Origin: Thioclava pacifica DSM 10166
Lineage (GTDB): Bacteria > Pseudomonadota > Alphaproteobacteria > Rhodobacterales > Rhodobacteraceae
Length of the DNA stretch: 64,000 bases
Reading direction: 5' to 3'
Assembly (NCBI RefSeq): GCF_000714535.1
Contig: NZ_AUND01000012.1
Location: 434,001-498,000, forward strand
In this document: positions 56,546 to 64,000 of the stretch, piece after piece
How positions within the stretch are numbered: the stretch's first letter is position 1
Layout of the letters: every line of letters starts with the position of its first letter
The notes under the pieces: generated by a model
The model's input: the letters and a program-made list of their open reading frames with translations, nothing else
What the model was told of the DNA's origin: nothing
Database searches by the model: none
Made by a program: the position numbers and the translations under genes

Positions 56546-57482
56546 TTATTCCGGCATCGCCAAGCGGGTGATCGGGATCGAGGCGGCGGGGCTGGCGGCA
56601 CTGGCCGACAGTCTCGATGGCGAGTTTTCGCGTGCGGTGGGGATGATCCTCGAGACCAAGGGGCGGGTCATCGTCTCGGGAATGGGGAAATCGGGCCATA
56701 TCGGGCGCAAGATCGCGGCGACGCTGGCTTCGACCGGCACGCCCGCGCAATTCGTGCATCCGGCAGAGGCAAGCCATGGCGATCTGGGCATGGTCACGCG
56801 CGATGATCTGGCGCTGGTGCTGTCGAATTCCGGGGAGACGCCGGAACTGGCCGACCTCATCGCCCATACGCGGCGCTTCGGCATTCCGCTGATCGGGGTG
56901 GCGAGCCGACCGGAGTCGACCCTGCTGCGTCAGGCGGATCTGGCGCTGGTGCTGCCTGCGGCCGAAGAGGCGTGCGGCACCGGCGTCGTTCCCACGACCT
57001 CGACGACGATGACGCTCGCGCTGGGCGACGCGCTGGCGGTGGCGCTGATGGAGCATCGCGAATTCACCGCCGAGCATTTCCGCACCTTCCACCCCGGCGG
57101 CAAGCTGGGCGCGCGGCTGTCGAAAGTCGCTGACCTGATGCATCGCGAGATGCCGCTTGTCGGGCTCGAGACGCCGATGCCCGAGGCTCTGCTGGTGATG
57201 AGCCAGAAGGGCTTTGGCGTCGTGGGTGTCACCGACGCGGCGGGGCGTCTGGCCGGGATCGTCACCGATGGTGATTTGCGGCGTCACATGGAGGGGCTGC
57301 TCGATCACAAGGTGGCCGAGGTGATGACCGCCAATCCGCGCACGATCGCGCCGGGCCAGCTGGCCGAGGCGGCCGTGGCGCAGATGAATGAGCGCAAGAT
57401 CACCTGTCTCTTCGTCGTGGAAGACGAAAAGCCCGTGGGCTTCCTGCAAATCCATGACTGTCTGCGTGCCGGGATCGTCTGA
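56526..57482 (+). CDS. kdsD: Arabinose-5-phosphate isomerase
   Basis: Enzyme of 318 residues converting ribulose-5-phosphate to arabinose-5-phosphate, the first step to Kdo. An N-terminal SIS domain (VIVSGMGKSGHIGRKIAATL, ALVLSNSGETPEL, CGTGVVPTTSTTMTLALGDA) is followed by two CBS domains (from HREMPLVGLETPMPEAL and MTANPRTIAPGQ). EFTAEHFRTFHPGGKLGARL is typical. Start at MTSSTTDY after GGGAGGAG, within the rnd end. Its stop overlaps lptC by one base. It supplies the Kdo pathway for the LPS moved by the Lpt proteins next to it. Confidence 0.96.
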   Translation: MTSSTTDYSGIAKRVIGIEAAGLAALADSLDGEFSRAVGMILETKGRVIVSGMGKSGHIGRKIAATLASTGTPAQFVHPAEASHGDLGMVTRDDLALVLSNSGETPELADLIAHTRRFGIPLIGVASRPESTLLRQADLALVLPAAEEACGTGVVPTTSTTMTLALGDALAVALMEHREFTAEHFRTFHPGGKLGARLSKVADLMHREMPLVGLETPMPEALLVMSQKGFGVVGVTDAAGRLAGIVTDGDLRRHMEGLLDHKVAEVMTANPRTIAPGQLAEAAVAQMNERKITCLFVVEDEKPVGFLQIHDCLRAGIV

Positions 57483-58084
57483 TGATCTATGACAACCGCC
57501 ATACGCAGCTGGTGAACTGGGCGAAGGTCGTCCTGCCGCTGCTGGCGCTTGTCCTTTTGTCGACGATCTTCCTGATCTCGCGCCGGATCGATCCGAGCGC
57601 GGCGATCCCCTACGCCAAGGTCGACGTCGAGAAGCTCGCGCGCGAGAACGCACTGACCCGGCCGGAATATTCCGGGGTGACGGATGATGGCTCGACCCTG
57701 TCGGTGACCGCGAAACAGGCGCGTACATCGCCCGAGGCGACAGGTGGCGCGAGTGCCGATCAACTCGCAGCGAAGCTCACCGCGCCGGACGGGCATGTCA
57801 CGGACCTGAGTTCGAATGCGGGTCTGTTCCGGCCCGATCTGGGTCAGGTCGAGCTGTCGGAAAAGGTCGCGATGCAGACTTCGGATGGCTACCGGATGAA
57901 TTCCGATAAGATGGTCATGAAGACCGATGGCAGCCTGCTGAGCTCGCCCGGTCCGATCCATGGCGAGGCGCCATTCGGCACGCTTGACGCAGGCTCGATG
58001 CAAATGACGCCCACGGCCGATGGCAAAGGGCATGATCTTGTTTTCAATGGCGGCGTGAAGCTGATATATCAGCCGCAACAGTGA
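57482..58084 (+). CDS. lptC: LPS export protein LptC
   Basis: A 200-residue bitopic protein of the LPS transport bridge. One membrane helix, VVLPLLALVLLSTIFLIS, near the N-terminus is followed by a periplasmic beta-jellyroll domain (from about residue 40, with VTAKQARTSP and LSSNAGLFRPDLGQVELSEK). The protein links the LptBFG pump to LptA. Its ATG overlaps the kdsD stop (TGATG), and its end overlaps a possible GTG of lptA. Confidence 0.92.
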   Translation: MIYDNRHTQLVNWAKVVLPLLALVLLSTIFLISRRIDPSAAIPYAKVDVEKLARENALTRPEYSGVTDDGSTLSVTAKQARTSPEATGGASADQLAAKLTAPDGHVTDLSSNAGLFRPDLGQVELSEKVAMQTSDGYRMNSDKMVMKTDGSLLSSPGPIHGEAPFGTLDAGSMQMTPTADGKGHDLVFNGGVKLIYQPQQ

Positions 58085-58092
58085 GGGTTTTC

Positions 58093-58593
58093 ATGTTTCG
58101 GACGCCTTTTCCCGCAGCTTTCCTGATTACGATCGCGCTTCCCGTTCTGGCGACGGCGCAGCAGCTGTCCTTCGCGGGCATCCGCGCGGACCAGAACGCG
58201 CCGGTCGAGGTGCTCTCGGATAGTCTCAAGGTGAACCAGGAGAGCGGACAGGCCGTGTTCAGCGGCGATGTGCGCGTCAATCAGGGCACCATGCATATGC
58301 AGGCGGCGGAGGTCGAGGTCATCTATGATCCGAAGGACCGCTCGAAGATCTCGACGCTGCATGCGACGGGCGGCGTGACGCTGGTTTCGCCCACCGAGGA
58401 GGCCGAGGCACAGGAAGCCGTCTATGACGTGGCGGCGGGCACCGTGGTGATGACCGGCAATGTGCTTCTGACTCAGGGCGAGAACGTGATGTCGGGCAAC
58501 AAGCTCAATGTCGATCTGCGCACCGGCACCGGCCAGATGGACGGGCGCGTGCGCACGCTGCTCAAACCCGCGACCAAGACCGGGGGACAGTGA
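58093..58593 (+). CDS. lptA: LPS transport periplasmic protein LptA
   Basis: Periplasmic bridge protein of 166 residues. The signal peptide is MFRTPFPAAFLITIALPVLA with cleavage at ATA|QQ. The OstA-like repeats follow as VLSDSLKVNQESGQAVFSGD, VRVNQGTMHMQAAEVEVIYD and ENVMSGNKLNVDLRTGTGQM. The ATG at 58093 is chosen because GAGG is 6 bp before it; a GTG at 58081 overlapping the lptC stop is the alternative. Its stop overlaps the lptB ATG (TGATG). Confidence 0.93.
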   Translation: MFRTPFPAAFLITIALPVLATAQQLSFAGIRADQNAPVEVLSDSLKVNQESGQAVFSGDVRVNQGTMHMQAAEVEVIYDPKDRSKISTLHATGGVTLVSPTEEAEAQEAVYDVAAGTVVMTGNVLLTQGENVMSGNKLNVDLRTGTGQMDGRVRTLLKPATKTGGQ

Positions 58594-59372
58594 TGTCGGT
58601 TACGACGGGGGAACAGGACGCGACCGGGCTCGCCCCGGTGGCGGGGCAGGGCGGCTTGCAGGTGCGGGGTTTGCGCAAGAGCTATCGCCGCCGCCCGGTG
58701 ATCCGCGATGTCTCTCTGGATCTCTCGCGGGGGGAGGTCGTAGCGCTGCTGGGTCCGAACGGTTCGGGCAAGACCACCTGTTTTTACAATATCGCCGGCT
58801 TGATTCGCCCTGATGCGGGCGAGGTGCTGATCGACGGGCGCGACGTGACGGGCCTGCCGATGTATCGGCGCGCGCGGCTGGGGATCGGCTATCTGCCGCA
58901 GGAAGCCTCGATCTTCCGCGGGCTTTCGGTCGAAGATAACATCATGGCGGTGCTGGAGATCGCCGAGCCTGACCCGCATACGCGCCGCGAGCGGCTCGAA
59001 GAGCTGCTGGGCGATTTCTCGATTGGCCATCTGCGCCAGGCGCCTGCACTGGCGCTGTCGGGCGGAGAGCGGCGGCGCTGCGAGATCGCGCGCTGCCTTG
59101 CTGCCGATCCGAAATATCTCTTGCTCGACGAACCTTTCGCTGGCGTCGACCCGATTGCCGTGGCCGAGATCCGCGCGCTGGTCGCCCAGCTCAAGGATCG
59201 CGGCATCGGGGTGCTGATTACCGATCATAACGTGCGCGAGACGCTCGAGATCGTCGACCGCGCTTACATTCTGCACGACGGGACGGTCTTGATGTCGGGG
59301 ACCACCGAAGAAGTCGTGCAGGACGAAAACGTGCGCCGCGTCTATCTCGGGCAGCACTTCCGCATCCTTTGA
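58593..59372 (+). CDS. lptB: LPS export ABC transporter ATP-binding protein LptB
   Basis: A 259-residue ATPase that powers LPS extraction from the inner membrane with LptF and LptG, which are not in the window. Walker A is LLGPNGSGKTTCFYNIAG, the signature LALSGGERRRCEIARCLA, Walker B YLLLDEPFAGVDPIAV and the switch His in LITDHNVRET. The N-terminal 20 residues are an extension relative to E. coli LptB (241 residues). Last gene of rnd-kdsD-lptCAB, followed by a short terminator. Confidence 0.96.
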   Translation: MSVTTGEQDATGLAPVAGQGGLQVRGLRKSYRRRPVIRDVSLDLSRGEVVALLGPNGSGKTTCFYNIAGLIRPDAGEVLIDGRDVTGLPMYRRARLGIGYLPQEASIFRGLSVEDNIMAVLEIAEPDPHTRRERLEELLGDFSIGHLRQAPALALSGGERRRCEIARCLAADPKYLLLDEPFAGVDPIAVAEIRALVAQLKDRGIGVLITDHNVRETLEIVDRAYILHDGTVLMSGTTEEVVQDENVRRVYLGQHFRIL

Positions 59373-59374
59373 GC

Positions 59375-59394
59375 GCCGCGTGAGCGCGGCTTTT
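59375..59394 (+). terminator. Terminator after lptB
   Basis: GCCGCG (59375-59380), loop TGAG and CGCGGC (59385-59390) are followed by TTTT, 3 bp after the lptB stop. Confidence 0.7.
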
Positions 59395-59416
59395 GCGCTG
59401 CGGCGAAGGTGACCCG

Positions 59417-59446
59417 TTGACACCCCCCCGGTTCCATACCCAAATA
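59417..59446 (+). promoter_or_regulatory. Candidate promoter region of hpf-ptsN
   Basis: TTGACA (59417-59422) is a consensus -35 element; CAAATA (59441-59446) at 18 bp is a weak -10. The remaining leader to 59634 contains no gene. The rpoN gene, often found at this place, is absent. Confidence 0.4.
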
Positions 59447-59634
59447 AGATTCAAATGCGTGACCGTTGTTCCCATCCCCTGCGCGCAGACCGAGCTTGTT
59501 TCGGACAGCTACGGCCTGTCGCCTTGCAACCCGGAGCACGGCCCGCTACGCGCTTTCGAGAAGAATTTAACTGGCTTGCAACCCGCCCCTGTCAGGGTCG
59601 GGTGAAGCAGGCCAATGCGTGAAGGAGGAAATCC

Positions 59635-60210
59635 ATGCGTTACCAGATCAGTGGCAAGCAGATCGACATCGGGGAAGCTCTGCAATCCCATGTCAAAACC
59701 GAGCTCGGCGAAGTCGTCGACAAATACATGCAGCGCCCGACGGACGCGACGGTCACCTTCTCCAAGAACGCGCATGAATTCATCTGCGAAGCGACCGTGC
59801 ACCTCTCGACCGGCCTGACGGCGTCGGCGAAGGGGCATGCCACCGAGATCTACGCAGCCTTCGACAGCTGCCGTGAAAAAATGGACAAGCAACTGCGCCG
59901 TCATAAGCGCAGGCTGAAAGATCATCACCGCGACCGCGTCGAACCGGTTGAATTCGAGGCTGCGGGCCTGTATGTGCTCGCATCCGATGAGAATGACGAG
60001 TCGGGCGAGGTGGCTGATGGCGCGCCGATGATCGTGGCCGAGATGGAAACCAAGGTTCCCACGCTCTCGGTTGGCGAAGCGGTGATGCAGATGGAGCTGT
60101 CGCATGCGCCCCTTCTGGTGTTCCGCAACGAGAAACATGGCGGGGTTAACGTCGTCCATCGCCGCGAAGACGGCAATATCGGCTGGATCGACCCGCGCAA
60201 CAGCAAATGA
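59635..60210 (+). CDS. hpf: Long-form ribosome hibernation promoting factor
   Basis: A 191-residue protein that pairs 70S ribosomes into inactive 100S dimers in stationary phase. The N-terminal domain (MRYQISGKQIDIGEALQSHV, YMQRPTDATVTFSKNAHEFI, ending DKQLRRHKRRLKDHHRD) binds the decoding centre. The C-terminal domain (AEMETKVPTLSVGEAVMQME, then LLVFRNEKHGGVNVVHRRED) provides dimerisation. AAGGAGG precedes the ATG strongly. It is followed after 35 bp by ptsN. Confidence 0.96.
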   Translation: MRYQISGKQIDIGEALQSHVKTELGEVVDKYMQRPTDATVTFSKNAHEFICEATVHLSTGLTASAKGHATEIYAAFDSCREKMDKQLRRHKRRLKDHHRDRVEPVEFEAAGLYVLASDENDESGEVADGAPMIVAEMETKVPTLSVGEAVMQMELSHAPLLVFRNEKHGGVNVVHRREDGNIGWIDPRNSK

Positions 60211-60245
60211 GCGCCGAAGAAAAAGGCGCGGAAAAGACGAGTTAA

Positions 60246-60710
60246 ATGGAACTTTCTAAATTGCTTGCGCCGGGCGCCGTGAAGGTGCTGTCGAACGTCA
60301 CAAGCAAGAAGCGCCTTTTTCAGGATCTCGGCGATATCGCCGCGTCGGTCTACAAGCTCGGCGCGGCGCAGACTGTTGATGCCTTGCAGGAGCGTGAAAG
60401 CCTCGGGCCGACGGGTGTCGGTCATGGCGTGGCGCTTCCGCATGCGCGGCTCGACGGGCTCGATGAGGTTGTCGGCGTCTTCCTGCGGCTGGAAAAACCG
60501 CTCGATTTCGACGCGGTGGACCGGCTTCCGGTCGATCTGGTCTTCGCGCTCTTCGCGCCGAAGGATTCCGGGGTGGAGCACCTGAAGGCGCTTGCGCTCG
60601 TGTCGCGTACCATGCGCGATCCGGAAACCTGCGAAAAACTGCGCGCAAATACCGATCCGGCAGCGCTGCATGCGGTGCTGACCGAGGCGCAGGGCCGTCA
60701 GGCGGCCTGA
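60246..60710 (+). CDS. ptsN: Nitrogen regulatory PTS IIA protein
   Basis: EIIA-Ntr of 154 residues, the last phosphate acceptor of the nitrogen PTS, which regulates potassium transport and carbon/nitrogen balance. The phosphorylated His is in VGHGVALPHARLDGLDEV (about residue 66). RLFQDLGDIAASVY and LVFALFAPKDSGVEHLK are family-like. It is encoded behind hpf as in many proteobacteria, without rpoN. A terminator follows 24 bp later. Confidence 0.96.
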   Translation: MELSKLLAPGAVKVLSNVTSKKRLFQDLGDIAASVYKLGAAQTVDALQERESLGPTGVGHGVALPHARLDGLDEVVGVFLRLEKPLDFDAVDRLPVDLVFALFAPKDSGVEHLKALALVSRTMRDPETCEKLRANTDPAALHAVLTEAQGRQAA

Positions 60711-60734
60711 TCCTGCCAAAGATGAGATTGAAAT

Positions 60735-60766
60735 GCGCGTCGGCCTGTCCGGCGCGCTTTTCTTTT
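60735..60766 (+). terminator. Terminator after ptsN
   Basis: GCGCGTCGG (60735-60743) pairs with CCGGCGCGC (60749-60757) with one G-U pair, loop CCTGT, followed by TTTTCTTTT. It also separates the convergent sulfotransferase gene. Confidence 0.9.
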
Positions 60767-60771
60767 GGCGC

Positions 60772-62163
60772 TCAGGCTTTCCAGGGTCCGAAACCGAACT
60801 GCATCATGTCGCGCGTATAGGTTTCACGAGCGGCGGCCTCGAGATCCGGAGTCCAGATATCGGCCAGCTTGATCGGCGCGGTGTCGCCATCGATCTGCGC
60901 GAACTCAGGCGCCTCGATCCCGGCGGAATGCGCGAGAAAAGCCAGATCCTCCGTCAGCCGGTCCTCGCGCAGCAGCATGTCGGGCAGGGCAAATTGCGCG
61001 ATCCCCTGCAACTGGGCCGATTGCGTGGCCCAGAGCGCGTTCACCGGCAAGCTCGTCTGGTTCGCGAGGTTGGACTTGAGCCAGCCAAGGAACGCGATCA
61101 ACGCCTCCGCATAGGCGCCAAACGCAATGGCATCGCCTTCCGCAGGGATCGGCAGCTTGTAGCTTTGACGCAGCACCGCACGAGTCTCGAGCATGTTGTC
61201 CCAGTTCAACACCGCCGAGAAGGCGAGATGTGCGCGCATCAGCGGGTGGCGCAGAACGGTGAAACTGCGATGGCCGGTATGGCGGCGCTTCCACTGGCGC
61301 AGCGTCTTTTGCGAGAAGCTTTCCTCCAGCGGCCCGAGCTGGGCGAGCCAGTCGCGGATCGGCGCATCCATTGCGGGGCGCATCGGCATATAGAGCAGCC
61401 CCGCTTCGCTCGCGATGAAGCCCGGCACGCCGGGGCCGCGCCGGGGCTCGAAATTCGGGGTCTTCGAGAGGTTGAACCGATCGAGCCGTGCCAGCGACGC
61501 TTCCATCCCCGGAAAATTCGAGACTTTCGCCTCCAGAGGCTCGGGGTTCTGGACCTTGAGACTGTCGGGCAGCTTCTCAAGCTGCGCCTCGACGCCTAGC
61601 CATTTCGCGAGCCCGTTGAGCAGCTCGACCGACTGCGCATCCTCGTAATCAATGTAGAAGGCGGTCTGGCCCGAGCGTTGCAGAGCGTTTTGCAGCGTGA
61701 CCTGAAAATCCTGCAACCCTTCGAGATGGGCCTCGAACTCGTCGGCATCGAAACGCGCCTTGCTCGCCTTGCGGTGCTTGGCATCGCCCAGCTTCCATTG
61801 GCCGGTGGCGCGCGCGATCATCAGGCTGACATAGCTCTCGATCGGATTGCGGGTCAGCACGATCTTGGCGCATTTCGGGTCGTTGACGAAGACGGCGAGC
61901 ATGCGCGGGTCGTGATCGTGGAAATAGCGACAACCGTTCAGGCCATCCTGCGCCTTGATCGCCTGCCACAGCACCAGCGGGTCCGCGTCACGCTCGGCCT
62001 TGCTCACGCCCACCAGATCCTTGCGGTTCGGATAGCCGATCAGGGCGGGGTTGAAGGCCTCGCCATGGCAGGTGACGCCATCAAGGCTGTTGAGTGCGGC
62101 CTCGAGCAGGTTCGACCCGGTCCGCATTTCGGCGAAGACCACGAAACTGTCGAACTTCGCCAT
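60772..62163 (-). CDS. Two-module sulfotransferase-like protein
   Basis: A 463-residue protein. The N-terminal module has FVVFAEMRTGSNLLEAALNS as PAPS loop and KIVLTRNPIESYVSLMIARA as 3'-phosphate site, as in Stf0-type enzymes. From about residue 235 a second module begins; its HRSFTVLRHPLMRAHLAFSA (about 300) looks like another such site and resembles 'NodH-like' proteins of Rhodobacteraceae, but its own N-terminal loop (ARRGPGV-like) is not typical. It is probably a fusion with one active domain. It starts 1 bp after the glycosyltransferase stop, so both act on the same glycan. Confidence 0.82.
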   Translation of the reverse strand: MAKFDSFVVFAEMRTGSNLLEAALNSLDGVTCHGEAFNPALIGYPNRKDLVGVSKAERDADPLVLWQAIKAQDGLNGCRYFHDHDPRMLAVFVNDPKCAKIVLTRNPIESYVSLMIARATGQWKLGDAKHRKASKARFDADEFEAHLEGLQDFQVTLQNALQRSGQTAFYIDYEDAQSVELLNGLAKWLGVEAQLEKLPDSLKVQNPEPLEAKVSNFPGMEASLARLDRFNLSKTPNFEPRRGPGVPGFIASEAGLLYMPMRPAMDAPIRDWLAQLGPLEESFSQKTLRQWKRRHTGHRSFTVLRHPLMRAHLAFSAVLNWDNMLETRAVLRQSYKLPIPAEGDAIAFGAYAEALIAFLGWLKSNLANQTSLPVNALWATQSAQLQGIAQFALPDMLLREDRLTEDLAFLAHSAGIEAPEFAQIDGDTAPIKLADIWTPDLEAAARETYTRDMMQFGFGPWKA

Positions 62164-62164
62164 C

Positions 62165-63862
62165 TTACTTCACCAGATAGGGGCGGCCGCGGCGGTTCGC
62201 GTTGCGCTCTTCGCCGGCATCGAGCGGGAAATCCCCCATCACGAGCGGTTGCATCCCCTGGTTCTTGAGGTTTTGCAGGAATTGCCTGAAGCCCGTCAGC
62301 TCGACCATCTGCGGCGCCTCGGTGAGCCGGCGCGTGGCACGGGGGCTGATCTCGTCGATGATGGTCTGCAAGGGCTCCATCGGGTTCTCGATGAAATCGG
62401 CCACGGTCCAGATCCGCACCCGTGCCTTCACATACATCGAGCGCAGGATCTCGAGATGCTCCAGCTCGCGCTTTTGCAGCCGTGCGGCTTCGCGCCGGAT
62501 CGTCGCGAAATTCTCGTTCATCCGCGACAGCGGCAAGGCCCAAGCGCCGGTGATCACCGAGATCTGGGCGTTCGGGTCGGTCGCGGTGAACCAGTTGTTC
62601 GCCTGGTTGTCGCGTGGCGAGAACATGAAGCACTGACGCTCGCCGCGCGAGTTCCAGATCAGGTTCGTCAGGAAGGCGCGCGGGTTGTAGTCGCGCAGCA
62701 CGGGGTCGTCGGTCAGGCAGCCGTTGAACATCCGCTCGCCACCAGCGAACTCGGCGCGTTCGGGCGCGTAGAGATGGCCATGCACTCGGGCGCCCACGTA
62801 TTTCGCGAGCCAGCCGTCGAAATTCTCGAAGAGATCCGAGAAGCCGTGGAAGACCGAATAGGGCGCCGAGGTCTTGCCGTTCTCGTGGTCCTTCTTCGGA
62901 TAACGGCTTTGCATGTAGAGGCCGGGCCGACCGCGCGTGCGCCGTTCGATGGATTTCGAGAACAGCCGGTCGATCTTGGCCGGGTTGGGTTCGGCCATTG
63001 CCGAGCTTTCGGCATTTTTCGACAGAAAGGTCTGGTAAAGACGGTCCGCCCGCGGCCAGATCTTGCGCGCGATGAAACAGTCCGAGCGGCGCAGAAGCTG
63101 AAGGTGATCGTCGTAGAAGATATGCGGCTTGCCCTGAAAGTCGAACTTGGTCAGCGTGAGCGACCGGCTCTCGATCGAGGTGGCATAGAGCCGCGCGAGG
63201 GTCTGGAAATAGCTTTCATCGGGAATCCAGACGCGCTTGAAGTAGCGGTCGTAGAGCGGCCGGTCGGGGTCTTGCAAGATTGCGGACAAGGTTTGCCGGG
63301 TGAGGCACCACCACTGGCTGCCCAAATGCGGGACGAGCCCCGACGGAATGCGGCGCTTGAAGCCGACGCGGCGCTGAAACTCGACATAACGGTCGAAGAG
63401 GCGGCGCTGCTTTTTCCACGAGAAGGGGAAGCGCAGGGTGAAACGCTCGATATCGATGCCGCCGACGGTCCAGCCGACCTCGGTCGTGGTTACGCTTTCG
63501 ATGAAATCGGTAAACGGGCGCGCGTCGAGGTAGTCGGTCAGTTCCTTGAGCGGACGCAACGGCAGACACGAGCCGGAGGCGAGATAGACATGGCGCACCT
63601 CGGCATGGCGCTCCAGCATCTGCTCGGCCGCGGCCTGGCTGGCAGCGACGAGCGACCAGGTCCCCCATTCGCATTTGTAGCGCCGCGAGAAGGAGACATT
63701 GTCGAGATCGGCCAGGGCTTTCTTGAAGCTCTTGTAATCATGCGCGGTGACCCGGGCGTCGACATGGATCACCACCGGTGCGCCACCCTCGGCCCAGAAC
63801 CGCGCGACCTGCGCGGCGCGGTCGAGCGCGGTGTGGCACATCATGATGAAACCGACCGTCAC
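62165..63862 (-). CDS. GT14-type glycosyltransferase with DUF5927-like C-terminus
   Basis: A 565-residue protein. Residues 1 to about 270 resemble core-2/I-branching beta-1,6-N-acetylglucosaminyltransferases (GT14): VGFIMMCHTALDRAAQVARF, VVIHVDARV, VYLASGSCLPLRPLKELTDY, GSQWWCLTRQTLSAILQD and WIPDESYFQTLAR. The C-terminal half, with NGCLTDDPVLRDYNPRAFLT, is a Rhodobacteraceae domain I associate with DUF5927. No signal peptide. It starts with GTG at 63862. The neighbours suggest a sulfated surface polysaccharide. Confidence 0.85.
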   Translation of the reverse strand: MTVGFIMMCHTALDRAAQVARFWAEGGAPVVIHVDARVTAHDYKSFKKALADLDNVSFSRRYKCEWGTWSLVAASQAAAEQMLERHAEVRHVYLASGSCLPLRPLKELTDYLDARPFTDFIESVTTTEVGWTVGGIDIERFTLRFPFSWKKQRRLFDRYVEFQRRVGFKRRIPSGLVPHLGSQWWCLTRQTLSAILQDPDRPLYDRYFKRVWIPDESYFQTLARLYATSIESRSLTLTKFDFQGKPHIFYDDHLQLLRRSDCFIARKIWPRADRLYQTFLSKNAESSAMAEPNPAKIDRLFSKSIERRTRGRPGLYMQSRYPKKDHENGKTSAPYSVFHGFSDLFENFDGWLAKYVGARVHGHLYAPERAEFAGGERMFNGCLTDDPVLRDYNPRAFLTNLIWNSRGERQCFMFSPRDNQANNWFTATDPNAQISVITGAWALPLSRMNENFATIRREAARLQKRELEHLEILRSMYVKARVRIWTVADFIENPMEPLQTIIDEISPRATRRLTEAPQMVELTGFRQFLQNLKNQGMQPLVMGDFPLDAGEERNANRRGRPYLVK

Positions 63863-63875
63863 GCGTAAAATCCCC

Positions 63876-64000
63876 TCAAGCCCAATTGCCTTTGGACATC
63901 AGCCCGAGGATCTCGAGCTGACGCCAGTTGATATATTTCTCCGACCATTTGCACCATAAATCAGGCTCTTTTGAGATGGTCCGGGCGTAAGCGTGATATT
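63876..64000 (-). CDS. C-terminal end of another gene of the glycan operon, 5' part outside window
   Basis: The last 40 codons of a minus-strand frame are open to the window edge, ending in WSEKYINWRQLEILGLMSKG then NWA and TGA at 63876-63878. The aromatic-rich tail looks like real protein, and the gap of 13 bp to the glycosyltransferase start suggests one operon. The family cannot be named from this piece. Confidence 0.6.
   Translation of the reverse strand, partial: YHAYARTISKEPDLWCKWSEKYINWRQLEILGLMSKGNWA

Noticed and set aside
62051-63868. Plus-strand open frame of 605 codons
   Set aside because: Antisense shadow of the glycosyltransferase gene; low-complexity composition and no recognisable domain.

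Overview
This 64 kb window comes from a high-GC alphaproteobacterium. Gene content and sequence style point to the Rhodobacteraceae/Paracoccaceae (Rhodobacter, Paracoccus or Thioclava type). Supporting signs are the DUF6478 gene pair, the xseB-ispA-dxs operon, long HPF next to ptsN, a serC leader RNA, an Irr box on mbfA and TTGAC-type tRNA promoters. The genus cannot be fixed from sequence alone. It is ordinary chromosome: no rRNA, CRISPR array, transposase, integrase or phage module was found. Most genes sit in tight operons with ATGA, GTGA or TGATG overlaps.

1-17 kb: an ammonia-assimilation operon on the minus strand (gltD, a secreted protein of unknown function, gltB cut by the window start). 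Next come uppP and an NDUFA9-like epimerase, tRNA-Leu(CAG), a DUF6478 pair and a lipoprotein. A YnjBCD-type ABC transporter then follows in one minus-strand operon with a CDP-alcohol phosphatidyltransferase and a TVP38-mercuric-reductase-like fusion. 16.7-30 kb: amino-sugar kinase and nagA, serB, serC-serA behind a structured leader, a metallophosphatase, a persulfide-dioxygenase-like hydrolase with an SqrR-type operator, a thiolase, a hybrid histidine kinase, recQ and yggT.

30-43 kb: a thioesterase, an MFS transporter with mepA and a phytase-like esterase, a queuosine-precursor transporter, and a non-genic stretch holding an 18-codon ORF with near-perfect anti-SD pairing and two terminators. 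These are followed by a cytochrome c, the isoprenoid operon xseB-ispA-dxs, and a minus operon (AEC transporter, fghA, yaiI, HAD phosphatase). The iron exporter gene mbfA is divergent from a 54-residue secreted peptide whose promoter is covered by three palindromic operators.

43-64 kb: trhO, pncA-pncB, a Pit phosphate transporter with a PHO-box-like triple repeat at its start, and an operon arfB - phospho-lyase-type aminotransferase - APH kinase - Nudix. Then mtaB-dapF, tRNA-Lys(TTT), a frameshifted dedA and two sulfotransferase-type genes. The envelope operon rnd-kdsD-lptC-lptA-lptB runs into hpf-ptsN (no rpoN between them). The window ends with a minus-strand surface-glycan operon (sulfotransferase, GT14-type glycosyltransferase, and the last 40 codons of another gene).

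The most interesting items are regulatory. They are the GAAC-N6-GTTC operator array, the anti-SD micro-ORF RNA, the PHO box on pit, the SqrR-like site and Irr box, and a long-range inverted repeat before gltD. At gene level the TVP38/flavoprotein fusion in a ynj-like cluster and the kinase/phospho-lyase pair stand out.
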